From the NCBI RefSeq assembly GCF_004798865.1, contig NW_025335568.1, positions 6,912,018 to 6,976,017 of the forward strand: DNA of 64,000 nucleotides, written 5' to 3'. Made by a program: the position numbers and the translations under genes. The notes beneath the pieces are model-generated. The model searched no databases, was not told the DNA's origin, and worked only from the letters and a program-made list of their open reading frames with translations. This DNA is from Varanus komodoensis (lineage: Eukaryota; Chordata; Lepidosauria; Squamata; Varanidae). This document shows, piece after piece, positions 1 through 12,644 of this stretch (position 1 is the stretch's first letter; every line of letters begins with the position of its first letter).

Positions 1-420
1 CTGTATCTGGAGTCTATACATTTCTGAACTAGCAATGTCATTGCAGAGTGAATGCAAATGTGTTCAGCTGCTTACATTTGAAAAAAAATGTGCATGACAA
101 ATGTGCACAAATACACTTTATCTATGGGAGAAGAATCCTTATATTTCAGTGAAGTACACAGCTGTTGTGTGTATTTGGGGAAATGCACATGGATTGTATG
201 CAGAGATAAAACAGACAGAGGAAGGAACAAAAAACCTTGCAACCTGAACTTTGAGATGGCATCTGAAAGCAAGGCTGATTCATACATCCCTAGTACTGCT
301 ACTTGGAATTGTTCCCAGACATTTTGTAGACTGGCAACCAGCATTGTTGACTGGGGAGATGTCACATTTTAATTCAGAAACAATGGGTTCTAACCAAACC
401 TTGGCAAACTCCCACCCCGC

Positions 421-423
<3 letters not shown>
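1..423. other. unique AT-rich DNA, no gene seen
   Basis: Nothing recognisable lies here before the CA microsatellite. Several TGTGCA/TTTGCA words occur near 40-115, resembling the TTTGCACAAA-rich DNA found later in the window, but too weakly to call a repeat. The short frames on both strands show no coding character. Confidence 0.4.

Positions 424-462
<39 letters not shown>
424..462. repeat. (CA)n microsatellite
   Basis: Uninterrupted CA dinucleotide tract of 39 bp. The frames crossing it translate to repeated His-Thr or Cys-Val and are artefacts. Confidence 0.97.
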
Positions 463-464
<2 letters not shown>

Positions 465-2299
465 GTTAACTCTGGAGATGCTGAAAAAATGCCTGCAAGT
501 GATCATCAGAAATTTATGTGTGAAGACCTGCTTCCTCAAAGGAGAGAGGTGCCCGACAACCCTGGAATGCTTTTGTGGCTCAGAGAGAAATTGCAGCTTA
601 GTTGAATAAGAAGAAAAGCAAGAGACTGTTGTTGGGGGCACAATTGGAAAGGGTTTTCCTCTGCTTCTGAAGACCAGAAAGGATTAGAACCTCCCCTCCC
701 CTCAGATTAGGCTCTGGCAAGTTTACATGGGAGGAGGAATCCCATGCAAGGGTCCAATGCAGGAGTAGGGAAAGTTTTCGCTGGTGGTTGCCTTCCTACA
801 CCCATTTAAGGATCTCCAGTTCTACTAATTGGCAGTAGATGGAGGAAGCCTTGCATAGAAATGTGCTGATACTTTTTGGCTTGCCTTGCCTTGCCTTGTT
901 GCCCACATTTTTTGAATGTTCAGTGAAAAACGTTGGATTCAGAGAGTCCACCCACCTCTTGTAAACCTTGCCAGGATAACAAATAAAAAGGGACTCCCAG
1001 GGAACAAGCTAGTTAGCACTCTCAACTGCCCCCCTCTCAGCACACAGACAACACAAGACTCTTCCACCCTGTTCTATTGCTAACTTCAAAGGTGACCTTC
1101 CACTCTCCTTTCTGTAATCACTTATTCCATGAAGGAATGAAATGTGGTGCATATTTGTGTTTTGCAAACGCAAAAATGGCATCTTTACAGCTATGATTAA
1201 GTGTCCCAAATAAAGCAACATGTTGTTGCAGAGTTATAAGATATCCATGAGGAAGAAAATAGGCCAGAAAGAAGATGGCTTGATGTGCAATTAAGCCAAT
1301 TGGGAAGGGTGTAAAATAGTTTAGCATTCCAGGTGCACCTTCAGATGCACGTGAAACAGTATTCAAGCTGGCATGTTGATGAGAAACTGTAATGTGCAAC
1401 TTCTGAGAACATTCCCAAAAAGCAGCACTGATCCGAGTAGACATGAGCCCATTTCCCTCTTCTAGACCTTGTTTGCCTGTGCAGCAGAGGGCAAGAGGCC
1501 CCATCCTGGGGAACTAATGATCTAAAACTTGGTAAAGGCAGTCAACAGTGGAAAGCAACGGAAGGAAGGTGATGTAATCAGGAGGGGGAAATATGTCTTA
1601 ATTCAGGTGCACGCACTTTCAGGTGGATGACTTACCCTATTGTAGATCCATGCACCTTTCACAGCCATTCTTCACCTTGACTCTGTGAGGAAATAAAAGC
1701 GTTTGGTCCCACCATGGGTACGAGCAGCAGCCATTTTTTCCCTTAAAAATACAAAGAAGGGAGGGCTGGTTGTCATATCTTGTCTTCCAAGGGACTTGGA
1801 TCACAGTATTGCAGTTCCTGAAATTTTGAGCCTCTCACTTGCACTAGAATCGGTCAAAAACGAGGAAGGCTAAAAGGAAGACTTCAGACCACCCAGCAAA
1901 AATATCCATGATTTTTATTCTTTAAATATAATTCTATCTGTGATTTGTTGTTGTTGAAGTGCATTGACAAAATAGTAGGGTCCTTCTATTAGGCATGTAC
2001 AAAATTTACATAGACCAAATTTAGACCAAAAGTTAGACCATCCCAAATGGTGAATATACTTAGGCACAATGGAAGCCTGCTAGTATCAGAAGTAGTTATA
2101 CATACTGGACAAGAAATACACCCTGAATGCTACGGTGAATGAGTGATCTCTGGGTTCTTAAAGCATATGTGTCAGATTTGAATGGGTCCGTGTAGGCTCG
2201 AATTATCTACTCATTAAGAGAGGAGTTCAAGAAGTTCATTTCAATTAGAAAAACACACTCCAACAAGCCACATTTGCAATATTTTTGAAGAATGCTTGT
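463..2299. other. non-coding DNA, no gene seen
   Basis: No exon, RNA gene or clear transposon could be recognised. A short CCTTG pentamer run lies at 878-898. The 128-residue antisense frame at 1118-1504 has no recognisable domain and ordinary non-coding composition. Confidence 0.4.
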
Positions 2300-2368
2300 G
2301 TACGCATAACGAGGCGCTAAGCGATGGGCCAGCATATAAAAACTCCAAATAAATAAGTAAATAAATAT
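2300..2368 (+). mobile_element. L2-like LINE 3' tail
   Basis: Short sense-strand 3' terminus of the common reptile L2 type. It has a GATGGGCCAGCATATAAA block, a decayed form of the usual GATGGGGCGGCATATAAA, followed by a (AAATA/AAGTA)n tail. No coding sequence is retained. Confidence 0.6.
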
Positions 2369-4329
2369 TCTTGAGCTTGCAGTTATGCTTACAAAGTGCA
2401 TCCTTTTTGAAAAGCAGGCATTTTACACTGTTTTGTTCATTTTAAGGTTGCTTAAATTAATACATATTTGGATGCATATTGTCACAAATGCATATTTCTT
2501 CTGTTTCCAACTGTGCACTTTTCCTGTTGGAAAAAAAGACACCCACATTTGGGAATGAGAAAGAGGCGAAATGAGCATTGTGGTGGGGAATGGAGAACCT
2601 TGACAAATTTGAACGTTCATTCACCCATCTCTAAAATTCTGGAATGCTGCCACAAATTAAGCAGGAGATTCCAGGAACTGAGGCTGAGACTTTCTCCATG
2701 CACAAGAGAAGATCTTCTACTGAGCCCTCCCTTTTCCCAAGTATCTCTGGTATGTATACGTAGAGTGAACCCGCGTTCATATTTGCTTGGAGCACTCTGC
2801 AAGCACAAACACCAGACGTCCCCAGATGACAAACTCGCTTTGAAGCAATTTCCTGGATCCTTAGCAAGAAAAAATCCTTTGCTTGAATGAGAGATGTGCT
2901 GATGTTTTTTTAAAGAAACTGCACACTTGGATGGTAGGATGGTTATAAATTCACAGTGATTCCAGAGCAGAAGCTGTTTGTTGGAGATGAAAAGATGCCA
3001 TTACACTGTCAACCTGAAAGATGGCTTCCTTCAACCATCTCTGTCATCCATAGTTTTTTGTTTCAACTGTCTGAAAATCAGACTTTTCTTTTTATTACGA
3101 ATTCCCAATGAATAGAGGAAAAGATTGATAGTGAGTGGTAGGAAACAATGAAATGGTAACACCTTAAACACCTCACGCTGAGATAAAGGATTTATATGTA
3201 GCTGAAAGGGGAGCCCATTTATCTGTGCCATTCTCAGATCTGGGATGCTTCTCTGTACTTTCATTTCTAAGGATGCCTTCAGCAGAACCCAACAGAGATT
3301 ACCCAAAACTTCACAAGATTAAATTGTTTCAGCTTGAAAACCCTGTCCCTTCCAAATTATATGCCCATATCCATTTTTGCTAATGGGGCAGGATATAACT
3401 CTAATAAACAAATACCATGTAGCTCCATTTTCCTCAGGCCATGTAGCTAAGGGCATAATCCTAGACAGAAAAAACCTACACTCGTCCTGTGCAGGCTGGA
3501 TGCTGTGGTTGTATTTTTTCTGCATGAATTTATATGGGATTGCGCCACAAACAAACTAGACCATAATGCTAAACATTATCTAGCATTGTCGGAGTGTTCA
3601 AACTGCTTGGTACTCGTTATCTCAGCATTCTTCCCAACAACCTTGGCAGATTTTATTACATGCATGTTTAAGTTTACTGTTCTACCAACTGCAAATTGGG
3701 GAGTTAAAGCTAAAAATGAATTTTGGGTCGGCCCACAGAAGATTCTTCTAGCAACGTGGTAAGGCTCAGACACTTCCTGAAGTGATACAGAACCAGGGCA
3801 ACATGGTTCGTTTCCCTGATCCCAGATTCTCCAGCCTTCCTGTGTGGATTTGGATATAAAAGACCTAAGATGAAGGTGGAAGGTACGTTGTGAGTAAGCT
3901 CAGTTGGAGACATGCTTGCTAAGGCCTCAGCTTTTTCTTTCAAAGGCCCTGGCTTTGCAGAGCTTGAGACAATACAAGGTTGCCTTACTGTGGTATCAAA
4001 CAGGCAGGTTTCTAAAGTTAATTCTTGGCACTGCTTATCTAGGCAGATCACAAAACAGAAGGGAGAGATGAATATATAACAGACCAATTAGGTCAACTCT
4101 TCTGCATTTCACCAGAGATACTCAGTTCCAAGGCAGTGTGAACAGACATGTCAAATTGAGTGAGCGAGCTAGTGTTGAGAATTAGAAGGCCAAATACTTA
4201 TTCTAAACAAAGCCAAAAAATGGTAGGCACAACATAAACGGAGTAAAACTGGAATTTAATAACAACAACAACAGTGCAGGTACATTGCCTGAGCAAGCAG
4301 CTTGCAAATGTTTTTAACAAAGAAATACA
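2369..4329. other. non-coding DNA, no gene seen
   Basis: Unique-looking DNA with many short chance frames on both strands, none with a recognisable domain. The phrase GGGCATAATCCTAGACAG near 3450 resembles the start of a common squamate interspersed repeat (compare 40,025-40,105), but not enough is preserved to call it. A small CAA run sits at 4260-4272. Confidence 0.35.
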
Positions 4330-4787
4330 AAACAGAGAAACAGAGTCAGAAGGGGCCTCCCCCGCCATCTAGTCTGACCCCTGGCTCCAGCCGGCTCCAC
4401 TCCCGACATGCCCACCATGTGCATGTCCAGCCTATGGAAGCCCTTCCCATACCCTGGGGTCCTAACTGTCAGGAAGTGCTTCCTGGCATGCACCCTAAAT
4501 CTTGGTTCCCTGAGCTTTGCTCCATCGGAACGCATCCTGCCCTCCACTGCAGGGGGAAAGGGGTCATCACCCACCTCTGTGTGGCACCCCCTCACGTACC
4601 TGTATGTCGCTAACAGGTCCCTCTGAGTCTCCTCCTCTCCAGGCTGAAGAGACCCAGCTCCCTCCGTTTCTGTTCATATGGCTCACCCTGTGAACCAGCC
4701 ACCATATCTCAGTGGCCCTTCGCTGCACCGATTCTAACCTTGCTATATCCCTCCTGTAATGAGGGGCCCAGAATGGAACAGATTTGG
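4330..4787 (-). mobile_element. CR1 LINE, 5'-truncated, antisense
   Basis: Antisense 3' portion of a CR1 retrotransposon. From the left it shows the terminal (CTGTTTCT)-type tail, the 3' UTR phrase GTCAGACTAGATGGC read in reverse, then the C-terminal part of ORF2. The same order is found in the sense copy at 16,240-17,033. The ORF2 part runs up to the region that reads CTGAGGCCCTCATTACA in that copy. The 155-residue open frame across 4567-5034 partly overlaps this fossil and is not a host gene. Compared with the copy at 56,765 it lacks roughly 40 bp near its 3' end. Confidence 0.88.
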
Positions 4788-5469
4788 TTGTCAGGAACAG
4801 ATGCAAATGTCTCCATACTAAGCAACCTGGTACCCGAGAATGTGCCTTGGACACTCTGATGGCGCACCAGCAATGTGAGTGCCTGGATGGGAGTTGCTCA
4901 GGCAAAAAGGCTTCCGCCAGAGCCCTGCCATTTGGCAGGCAGGTCAAAATCAGCTTGCCCCAGAAATGGTCGCCAGTGGACCCCACATTTGAAAGAGGAA
5001 AAAGTAAAATGAATGAAGAAACAGCAAAGGACAACTAGACAAAGAAATGAAATGTCCCGCACGTGAAGCATCATCTTTGGCATTCCAGAAACTTGTCGCA
5101 TGAAAGAAAAGCATTTTATGTCGATTTATAACGCATGGCTGATGGTTACAATGCATGGTTTATCTCCAACTGGCTGAGAATATCCAGGAGAAGTTTCTTC
5201 CCCTGGAGGTGCTGTCACCCACAGCCGCTCACCTGCCAACTCCGTCAACAACAAACCTTTCTTCTGAAAGAATGAGATCGACCTGACCTGCATCTCCAGG
5301 TCACTTGTGAAGTGAAAATTACAAAACTGTAATACAACAGTTTTTCGCAAGTTCCTTCCTTTCTTCCTCCAATGTACCCTCTCTTGAAAAGAACGATGGT
5401 GCACAAAAGAGGGTGCCACTGGGCAATGAGGAGGAACGTGTTTGAGATGCATCTAGTTCCATATGCAGC
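4788..5469. other. non-coding DNA, no gene seen
   Basis: No exon or repeat was recognised. Small frames on both strands lack domain signatures. Confidence 0.35.
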
Positions 5470-6250
5470 ACCTAGAATACCTAATTAAAGGACATCAGGA
5501 TCGTAGCTGGTCACTCCCCAACGGCTGAAGCCAACCTGTTTATTATCATCGTTTAATGATACTTCCTGTGCGGGTTGTACTGAAGATACAGATCATGAGG
5601 TTGAGGATGAGACAGTTTTTGAAATGGTGCAGCCTCCAGCTGCAGTTCAAGGTCCTGGAACCCAACGGGAGGCAACACTAGGAGAGATTAGTCCAAGAGC
5701 AGGAGGGGCAACCGATCAACCTGATCCTGGGAACACTGAAGAGCCACAGGCCAGGGGAGGGGATGTTGGCATGGGAAGTTCCTCCAGTGGGGAGCCCCTG
5801 CCCTTGGAGGAGGTGGACCCAGCTGCTTGCTGGCATCACTGGAGGAAAGTCCAATCAGGGGACAACAGGAGGAGAAGAGGAATGCCCGTTTTCACAGCAT
5901 GCCTCTTCTGGAGGAGCCACACAGAAGGACTCATACGGAGAGCTTTGGGAGATGAACAGTGGATGAGGTTCAGCACTGCCCTTGGAGTGTGCACAGAGAC
6001 TTACGTGTGACATTAAAGATCATTAAGGAAAGAAATGCTGGTGAGGTCACTATTGTTCGCAGGAAGAAACATAGACTGCAACATCCTCCAAGGCAGAGAG
6101 ACAAACCTGGGAGCCTCTTGCCCTTTCTCATCTTCTGGGACTGAGGCTGGAGTGGCACCCATGTCTCGGAGCTCTATTTCCATCTCTGGGGACCCCTGTT
6201 GTTCTCTGAGGAGGAGGAATCCACCAGCGAGGACATGACATGTGGTTGGG
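5470..6250. other. GC-richer block of unknown nature
   Basis: The base composition is richer in G and C than the flanks. A 128-residue frame (5624-6010, plus strand) is rich in Gly, Glu, Gln and Arg and shows no known domain. The block contains acidic-codon-rich wording (GAGGTTGAGGATGAGACAG) similar in style to stretches near 40,670, 51,870 and 55,740. It could be a decayed interspersed element or old exonic DNA. I do not recognise it and assign no function. Confidence 0.3.
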
Positions 6251-7789
6251 TGATTTGGATTCAGACGGTCTATGATCCATCGAAATGAGCTATAATTGGA
6301 AAGAACTGGACCTCTATTTTTGCAAAGCTTTTTGCAAGGGCCATTGATACTGTGAGTACTTTGAATTCAAATATCCCCCACTGTTAATCTTCAGCATGCC
6401 TAATTATGAAGGATCTCAGGTAGCTTCTAGAGGAACTTTGATCGGAGGTGGGGGTGAGCCCCATGACCCCAATTTAAGCCTGCAAGGTATCAACAGGGGG
6501 TTCCATTTCATCAGAATTTCAGATCTGGGGTTCTTAAACAGTGGCACAAATTTAACAAGTGACTCGGCAAAGATTAAATTGTACGTAAGTCACCCAATTA
6601 TGAAGGTCATTCAACTAGAGGATCTTCCATTCTCCCTCTCCCTTCATCAACTTGGTAAGAAGCTGAAAATATTAATAAATCCTCAGGAATAAGGGGAATC
6701 CATTGTGAAGGAGGAAGTAAACCCAACAGACCCTTGCCCAATATGTAGCTATGCAATCCATCTGTAGCCAAATTAAAGCACTTTATGCTAATTTCCAGTA
6801 AAGATAATATTTCAGATTAGTGGACACAGTCGTGGGACATGAAAGATAATCAGAGAAAAAGAAGTGGAAGACTAAACAGAAAATAAACGTGAAGGTAAGT
6901 TGAAATTGGTTTATCACCTTCTGCTCATTTGGATCCATTTCCAAGCTTTCAAAGATGGCAACGAGTGCAAAAACAGCTTCGTGTTCACCATAGAGTGCCT
7001 TCAAGCTAAGACTGCATCACATCAGTTCAACAGATGCTAAGCTGAAGAGAGGGAGCAAATTCCCATCCCATCTCTCCGCTGATGGCATTGTATATCAGCT
7101 TCATTAAATGAAGTTTAAGTAGCGCGAGAAAAACCATTCCTGGGCTATTTCATGCTCCATATAACGTTCAGTGTACTGTTTTTCACTAGCACTGAGACAG
7201 AGAAAAACGGGGGATGCCGTTGGAGGCTGTGCACAGGTAGCAAGAAAGGTGGGTCATGGAATCTTGGAGGGCATTCCTAATAAGCCTGTTGAAAAGGCCA
7301 GATGCTCAGAAATCCAATCCCATGAATAAATACATGAAGAACACAGAGCAACAGCATTTTAAAAAAATGACCTTTTCTGAGCCAGGTGGGAGTTGAAACG
7401 GGGGAAGCAGGTGCAATATCACAGTGTTGGGGGAGGGCAAAATGTGGAAGGTAGGAAGTGACAAATTTGTTTTGAAAAAGGTCGGAGAAGCAAAGTGGAA
7501 ATAGTTGCTTTTTGCACTCATGATTGCCCGGAGGGCTTTATTATGCATTGGCTCCAACAACGAGGGCAGGCTGAGCAGTATTATAAAAGGCACTGTATAA
7601 ATCCACGTGAGATCCACTGAGTCCCATTCCTATCACTCTTCCTAAGGAGGATTTAGTGCCGCGCTTCAGAAAGTTTTCATAGTTGGACTTTGAGGCCGTT
7701 TGTCTGATTTCAAATCAGGGATATGGTTCTGCTCCTCACACAAATACGGATCTTGCGGGTCACCTCTCAGAACAACTGGGCTTTGGGGA
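6251..7789. other. non-coding DNA, no gene seen
   Basis: Unique-looking AT-rich sequence. The small frames at 6396-6692 (plus) and 7306-7617 (minus) have no recognisable features. Confidence 0.35.
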
Positions 7790-7870
7790 CCCTTTATTTA
7801 ATTCTTTATATTTTCTATACCACCCAACAGCAGAAACTCTTTCCACCAAGAAACTGATGGCCATGTTCAA
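7790..7870 (-). mobile_element. L2-like LINE 3' end, antisense fragment
   Basis: The block TTTCTATACCACCCAACAG matches in reverse the L2-type 3' motif that ends in GGGCGGTATAGAAA, followed by AT-rich tail sequence. It is short and diverged. Confidence 0.5.
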
Positions 7871-9144
7871 ACCAACTAATGCATAGTTTTGGCTTCCTCT
7901 TACAGGCGTCTGGTATGACTTCTGCCAATCCGGGGAAACAATTCCTCTTTGCGAGGAAAATGGCTTTTGTCAGACATGGATATACAGCAGCTCCGAACCC
8001 TCTTTGCAATTCTGCTTTTCCCTGTCCCAGCATGGCAGTCTGTGCCATGGAAGCGACTTGGTTCATGAGGTGCCTGCACGGGTTTGGATTGTCACTCAAA
8101 AGCTGTACTGCTCTCTTCTTGTCAGTCTATAACTCAAATGTCAGAATGGTTTGATTATTTAATATCTCCCTTTCATTCGCCTGTCAGCCTTGTCTACGGC
8201 TAATAAAGTTGCTCTTGGAGGCTTATTCTATCTTTTGATTGGGATGCATGGAAATGGTTGATCGCTGTTATCACGGCACCCAAGGAAGAAAGAGTGAAGG
8301 TGAGTGAGGAGCTGAACGCAAGCGTAAGCCACAGGGCAGAGCTGAACGGGAAAGGCAAGTCCTTTTTGGTGTAACAGGAGATGCCCTGAGGAAGGCATTG
8401 AGGAGCGCAGGGTACGGGGAGGGGTGTCAAATTTTCCCCTTCCCCAGGGAAAATGCCCCCCCCCCATTATCAGTAGCCAGCAGCAACTGGGGTGCGGGTG
8501 GATTTTGCAATCCCCTTCCCCACATTCTAGTCTAAGCTCTGGCCCCAGACTCCCATGGCTGCTATTTAACACCAGCAAAAACAACGCAGATTTGTTACAT
8601 GAGATTATGCATTCCACACATCATGTCATGGGGCCTGAATCATTTCCCCTTACACATATTTCAGTCAGCACTGAAATTCCGCCTGCAATGAAAATTTATA
8701 TACTAAACGGAGGCTCCTTCTCCAGGAGAAGGAAGTGAAGAATTTCAAGGAAAGACCACACAAATCTCGTACGGATAGCAACATTTCTCAAGGAAGCTCT
8801 GTTCATTATTGTCATGTGTTGGGAGTCCATTCCAGAAAGAAGAATCACATCATAGCTTCTATTTTAAAGGGGTGAAAGGAGAACAGCAAGCAAAACAAAG
8901 AGAGCAGGCTATTTGTGTGTTTGTGTGTTTGTTTGCTTATTTGGTTGCATATCATTCTAAGAAGATTCTGGGCAGCCCCTAAATTGCTTGACTGCAGGAA
9001 GGCTAAGAGATGAAAAGGAAGGAAAAGGGCAGTACAATTTGCAATCCCAGCGATGCTGAGAATATAGTGCCAGAGTTTGGGATGGAATTGGGAATAGGCA
9101 CTCTCAAGAATGACAGGAAGAGTGTATAAAGGGAACCAGTGTCG
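7871..9144. other. non-coding DNA, no gene seen
   Basis: No gene was recognised. A C homopolymer lies at 8457-8465. A phrase at about 8200, TAATAAAGTTGCTC, resembles a polyadenylation region but has no supporting element ends. Confidence 0.35.
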
Positions 9145-9352
9145 GATACCTTTGGACTGGGACTTGGACATTCCTGGTTCTAGTTCCTAACTCAGCCATG
9201 GTGACTTTGGACCAATCATTGACTGTCACCCTAAGCTACCTCACAGGCTTGTTGTTTTGAAGATAAAATCAAGAGGAGGAGAGAGATTATGTGAAATGCC
9301 TTGAGTTTCTTGCAGGAAAAAAATGGACTATACATGTTATAAATAAGCCATT
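9145..9352 (+). mobile_element. tRNA-derived SINE, 3' two-thirds
   Basis: Sense copy of a common squamate SINE. Recognisable parts in order are the CTGGTTCTAGTTCC remnant around the B box, the GACTTTGGACCAATCA segment, CCTCACAGGCTTGTTGT, the GATAAAATCAAGAGGAGG purine block, and the tail CCTTGAGTTTCTTGCAGG with an ATAAATAAG end. The A-box region is not clear. It is the same family as 36,125-36,345. Confidence 0.6.
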
Positions 9353-9367
9353 AAGCTATTCACTCAT

Positions 9368-9478
9368 ATTATTGTATTGGGGTTTTATTGTATTGTTATT
9401 TATTGATGTTTTGTGAGCCGCCCCAAGGCTTTATTGCGATGGGGCAGCATAGAAATGTTATAAATAAATAAAATAAAT
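9368..9478 (+). mobile_element. L2 LINE 3' terminus
   Basis: Sense L2 tail with the typical AT-rich UTR, the conserved TGTGAGCCGCCCCAAGGCT and GGGGCAGCATAGAAATG blocks, and a terminal (AAATA)n stretch. Confidence 0.75.
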
Positions 9479-12240
9479 ATTCAGAGCTTAACATTTCTCA
9501 TAATTAGCATAATTTGCTGTCTAATTACAAGAGTTGTTCCCTGACCTGTTTCTACTTTAAATAACAGTTGCACAGGTGGGTCATTTGGAGATCAGGTCAT
9601 GAACGGGACATGATTATACTGATACACAGAAAATCAGGGTTATCTACATGGCACTACATCTCATTGGTGACAAGGAAACTGCACTGCATTTACCCCAAAA
9701 CTGAGCATTTCCATGCAACGGCTATTCTTTAAAAACCAAAACTTATGGTGCAGCTTTTATTTTATTTTTTCGTCCTCGCAGGACTGCAAAATCATCTCCT
9801 TAGGAGATGGGTCCAAGGCATGAGAGTCAACGTCTGTGTGCAACAATGGCCTCAAAAGGGAATGTGAATATGAATATCCGATCGAACCGTCTAAAAGGAC
9901 TCCCATATTCTTGCGATTACTCTCGGTGCACTTATTAAAAGAGCGATCACTATCTTCTGTGTTGGGAGAGCACTCTGCACGAAGAGGTGGCAGGGAGCGG
10001 TGGGGAGAGACAAGAGTAGCATCGGGGTGGATGCTGGGCTATGTTACATTACAAGGTCCTTTAGTGGGGACAGAACACACCGAGCGCTAAATGTGGCCTC
10101 GTTGGCTGCAGGAAAATTTCGAGCCCCGGCCCTGACTGCAGAAAAACGTTCTGTGCTCAGGGCTGGGTCTCTGAATTTGGAGCATCTGTTTCTCCCCCTT
10201 GCAGCTGCTGCAGTGCTTTCCATTCCAGCTGCAGCTCAGAAGTCACAAATGCAGGGAGGAAATAAAAGCTCTTCTGGGGTCATGTGTCTCAAGTGTTTTA
10301 GTGGTCAAGGAAAGTGCAGAGGGAATCCCTTCGCAGCCCCTGGATGATTTTGCCCCCTTCTCTGTCTCCCAGCAGGAAGGACAGTGGAGAGTCTCCTGAA
10401 CGTATTTGCAATTTTTGAATATACATACACACACACATATCTATGAAAAGAACATCAAAGCCTAAAGGAAGTGCTTCAGCTGAACATCAATGTCCTTGTA
10501 CATTATTTTGTCAAACAAACTGGAATGCAAGGCAGCTGATAAATGCCACAAGCAAATACCTTAAAACACAACTAAAGCAACTGAACACAGTTAAGCAGAG
10601 GAGCAGAGTAAAAGCAGCATCTGGCCCAACCAATCCGCCTACTCATCTACTCACCTGTTCAAAGAGCTTTTTGAATTCAGCTCTCTTTTACTCTGAAGGT
10701 CCATGGAAAGGGGGGTGGGGGGAACCTAGCCTTCCTTGGAAAGCAGCTCCACAGTCAGGGTGGGACTGCCCAGAAGTTCCTCCTTTGCACTGGCACCAGA
10801 AGTGCCTCTAAAGGTGACAGTCTATTAAAAAACATGAACTGAAATCATGAATCCCTGGAATGATCTTGAGCAGCTGGTGGGCAACTGTACTTGAGCAAGC
10901 TGAGAAGCCCTGCTTTCCTTTCTTATTCAAATATGCTTCTCCTGCTGCTGCGACGTAGACAAGGCCTTCTCCTTGTGTTCTTAGCAAGGGATGGGGTGAT
11001 CCAGAAGCAGGTGGCACCGAAGGGATCCTGAATTCAAGCTCCTTGGGGATTTAAAGATAATTGCTGGCCATTTTAATCCTGAATGGGAGCACAGTGATGA
11101 CCAGGACAGAGGATGAATCATGATCCCATGGAGCATGTGCATTCACCAATGTTTTTACTACTGCAACCTAGATCAAATGAAGCTGGATCAAGTGGTCTGG
11201 TGGTCTCATGTTGAGAGCCCTGAAATAATCTACCTGGATAGAACTAAGGCAAAGGGTGGACTTCCTTGGGGATACACACAGCGGTTGCACCAGCCTCAGC
11301 TGAACAAAGCCACCAAAAAGCAGCACCCACCTGGTCATCCAGGTATAAATCCAAGTCCAGAAGCAGCCAGAGACTGCAGACCTGGTTGTCCAAGGTGAGA
11401 AGTGCCCCATTTGAAGCTGGATGCATCCTACTTTACAATCTTTTCCTCCCTGCCTCAGAGTTAGATAAATCCCACTTGGTAGTCCCCAGTCAGGGCATGA
11501 CTTCCTCCCAGGACAGATTCAGACCCATCTGCAATTTTCTTGACTTAGGGCCACTTCTTGGCCACCACTGTCCTAGTTTGGAGGGGGGGAAAGCCATGCT
11601 GTTTCCTACCTGCCACTCTTTCTCACGCAGCCTTTCTTGTCAGCTTTGTGCTGAGCTGCGGTCTCTTTCACCAAAAGGGCTGTACAACAGCGAGGGCTTT
11701 GAAACCTGAAATGATTCAGGGATATTTATTTGTTCCAACCAAAATTATTTGGAGCCATTGGCAGCCACAACAAAATCCGCCTCTGATTCCTCATGGTTGG
11801 GTCAATGGTGAAGGAACGAGCAGCAAGTAATCAATCTGGTGTGTTCCGGAAAGCAAAAGGTCACTCATTAGTCATCCATATTAAAATGAAATTGTGAAAT
11901 GTTCTCTCGTGCTTGATGAAGGGGTTATTCATCTTATGCTTCAAACTCAGTCAGTGCATGATAAAAAGCTGAACAAAAAACAACACCCAAATCTTGTTGG
12001 AATCATTGATCTTTGGCAACATGTTCATATTGTGAAATAACAAAGCAAAGAACCACACAGCACAACAGACATTCTTTCCCTGTTTTACTAATGAAGAGAA
12101 TCAGTGCTGGAGGTGATGATATCGTGGGTCCCAGAGGACTCATAAGGTCCACTGACCTGAGTTTGCTGTTGTACAGAGCATCTTCTCTTACTGGGACCTG
12201 TAGCCCCATTCTGCTCTTCATGCCAGGAACGGCGAAAAGG
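9479..12240. other. non-coding DNA, no gene seen
   Basis: About 2.8 kb of unique-looking sequence. The frames at 10,000-10,347, 10,443-10,811 and 11,266-11,709 (up to 147 residues) lack recognisable domains, and none is flanked by convincing splice signals. A short CA-rich patch occurs at 10,424-10,438. Confidence 0.35.
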
Positions 12241-12253
12241 AAAATGTGCAGTA

Positions 12254-12607
12254 AAAAGGTAAAGGTAAAGGTTTCCCCATGACATCAAAGTCTAGTCATG
12301 CCTGACTCAAGGGGGTGCTGCTCATCTCTGTTTCCTGGCCGAGGGAGCCAGCGTTTGTCCGCAGACAGTCTCCGTGGTCGTGTGACCGGCATGACTAAAC
12401 ACCGAGGTGCACAGAATGCTGTTCCCTTCCCACCGAAGTGGTACCTTTTCATCCACTTGCATTTGCAGGCTTTCGAACTGCAAGGTTGACAGGAGCTGGG
12501 ATGGAGCAACGGGAACTCATCCCGTTGTGCAGATTCGAACCAGCAACCTTTTGATCAACCAGCCCAGCAGCACAGCAGCTTAAACCACTGTGCCACCTGC
12601 AGTCCTC
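12254..12607 (-). mobile_element. Sauria SINE, full length, antisense
   Basis: Complete squamate Sauria SINE of about 354 bp. The tRNA-type promoter is visible in reverse: the A box (TGGCACAGTGG) at 12,585-12,595 and the B box (GGTTCGAATC) at 12,532-12,541. The 3' end is the (CCTTTA)n-type tail at the left edge. The element is flanked by a perfect 13-bp target-site duplication, AAAATGTGCAGTA, at 12,241-12,253 and 12,608-12,620. Sauria SINEs are known to share 3' sequence with the BovB LINEs thought to mobilise them, and a BovB fragment follows immediately. Confidence 0.95.
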
Positions 12608-12644
12608 AAAATGTGCAGTAGAGATGCACAAACCTGCCAAAGAT

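Noticed and set aside
5624-6010. 128-residue open frame in a GC-richer block
   Set aside because: Low-complexity Gly/Glu/Arg content, no domain and no splice or promoter context. Kept only as an unclassified block.
8190-8230. Polyadenylation-like TAATAAAGTTGCTC as the edge of another LTR
   Set aside because: No TG...CA ends, flanking duplication or second copy found.
12532-12595. tRNA gene suggested by A and B boxes
   Set aside because: The boxes belong to the Sauria SINE head, with no intact cloverleaf and a SINE body following. The same applies at 41,815 and 63,552.
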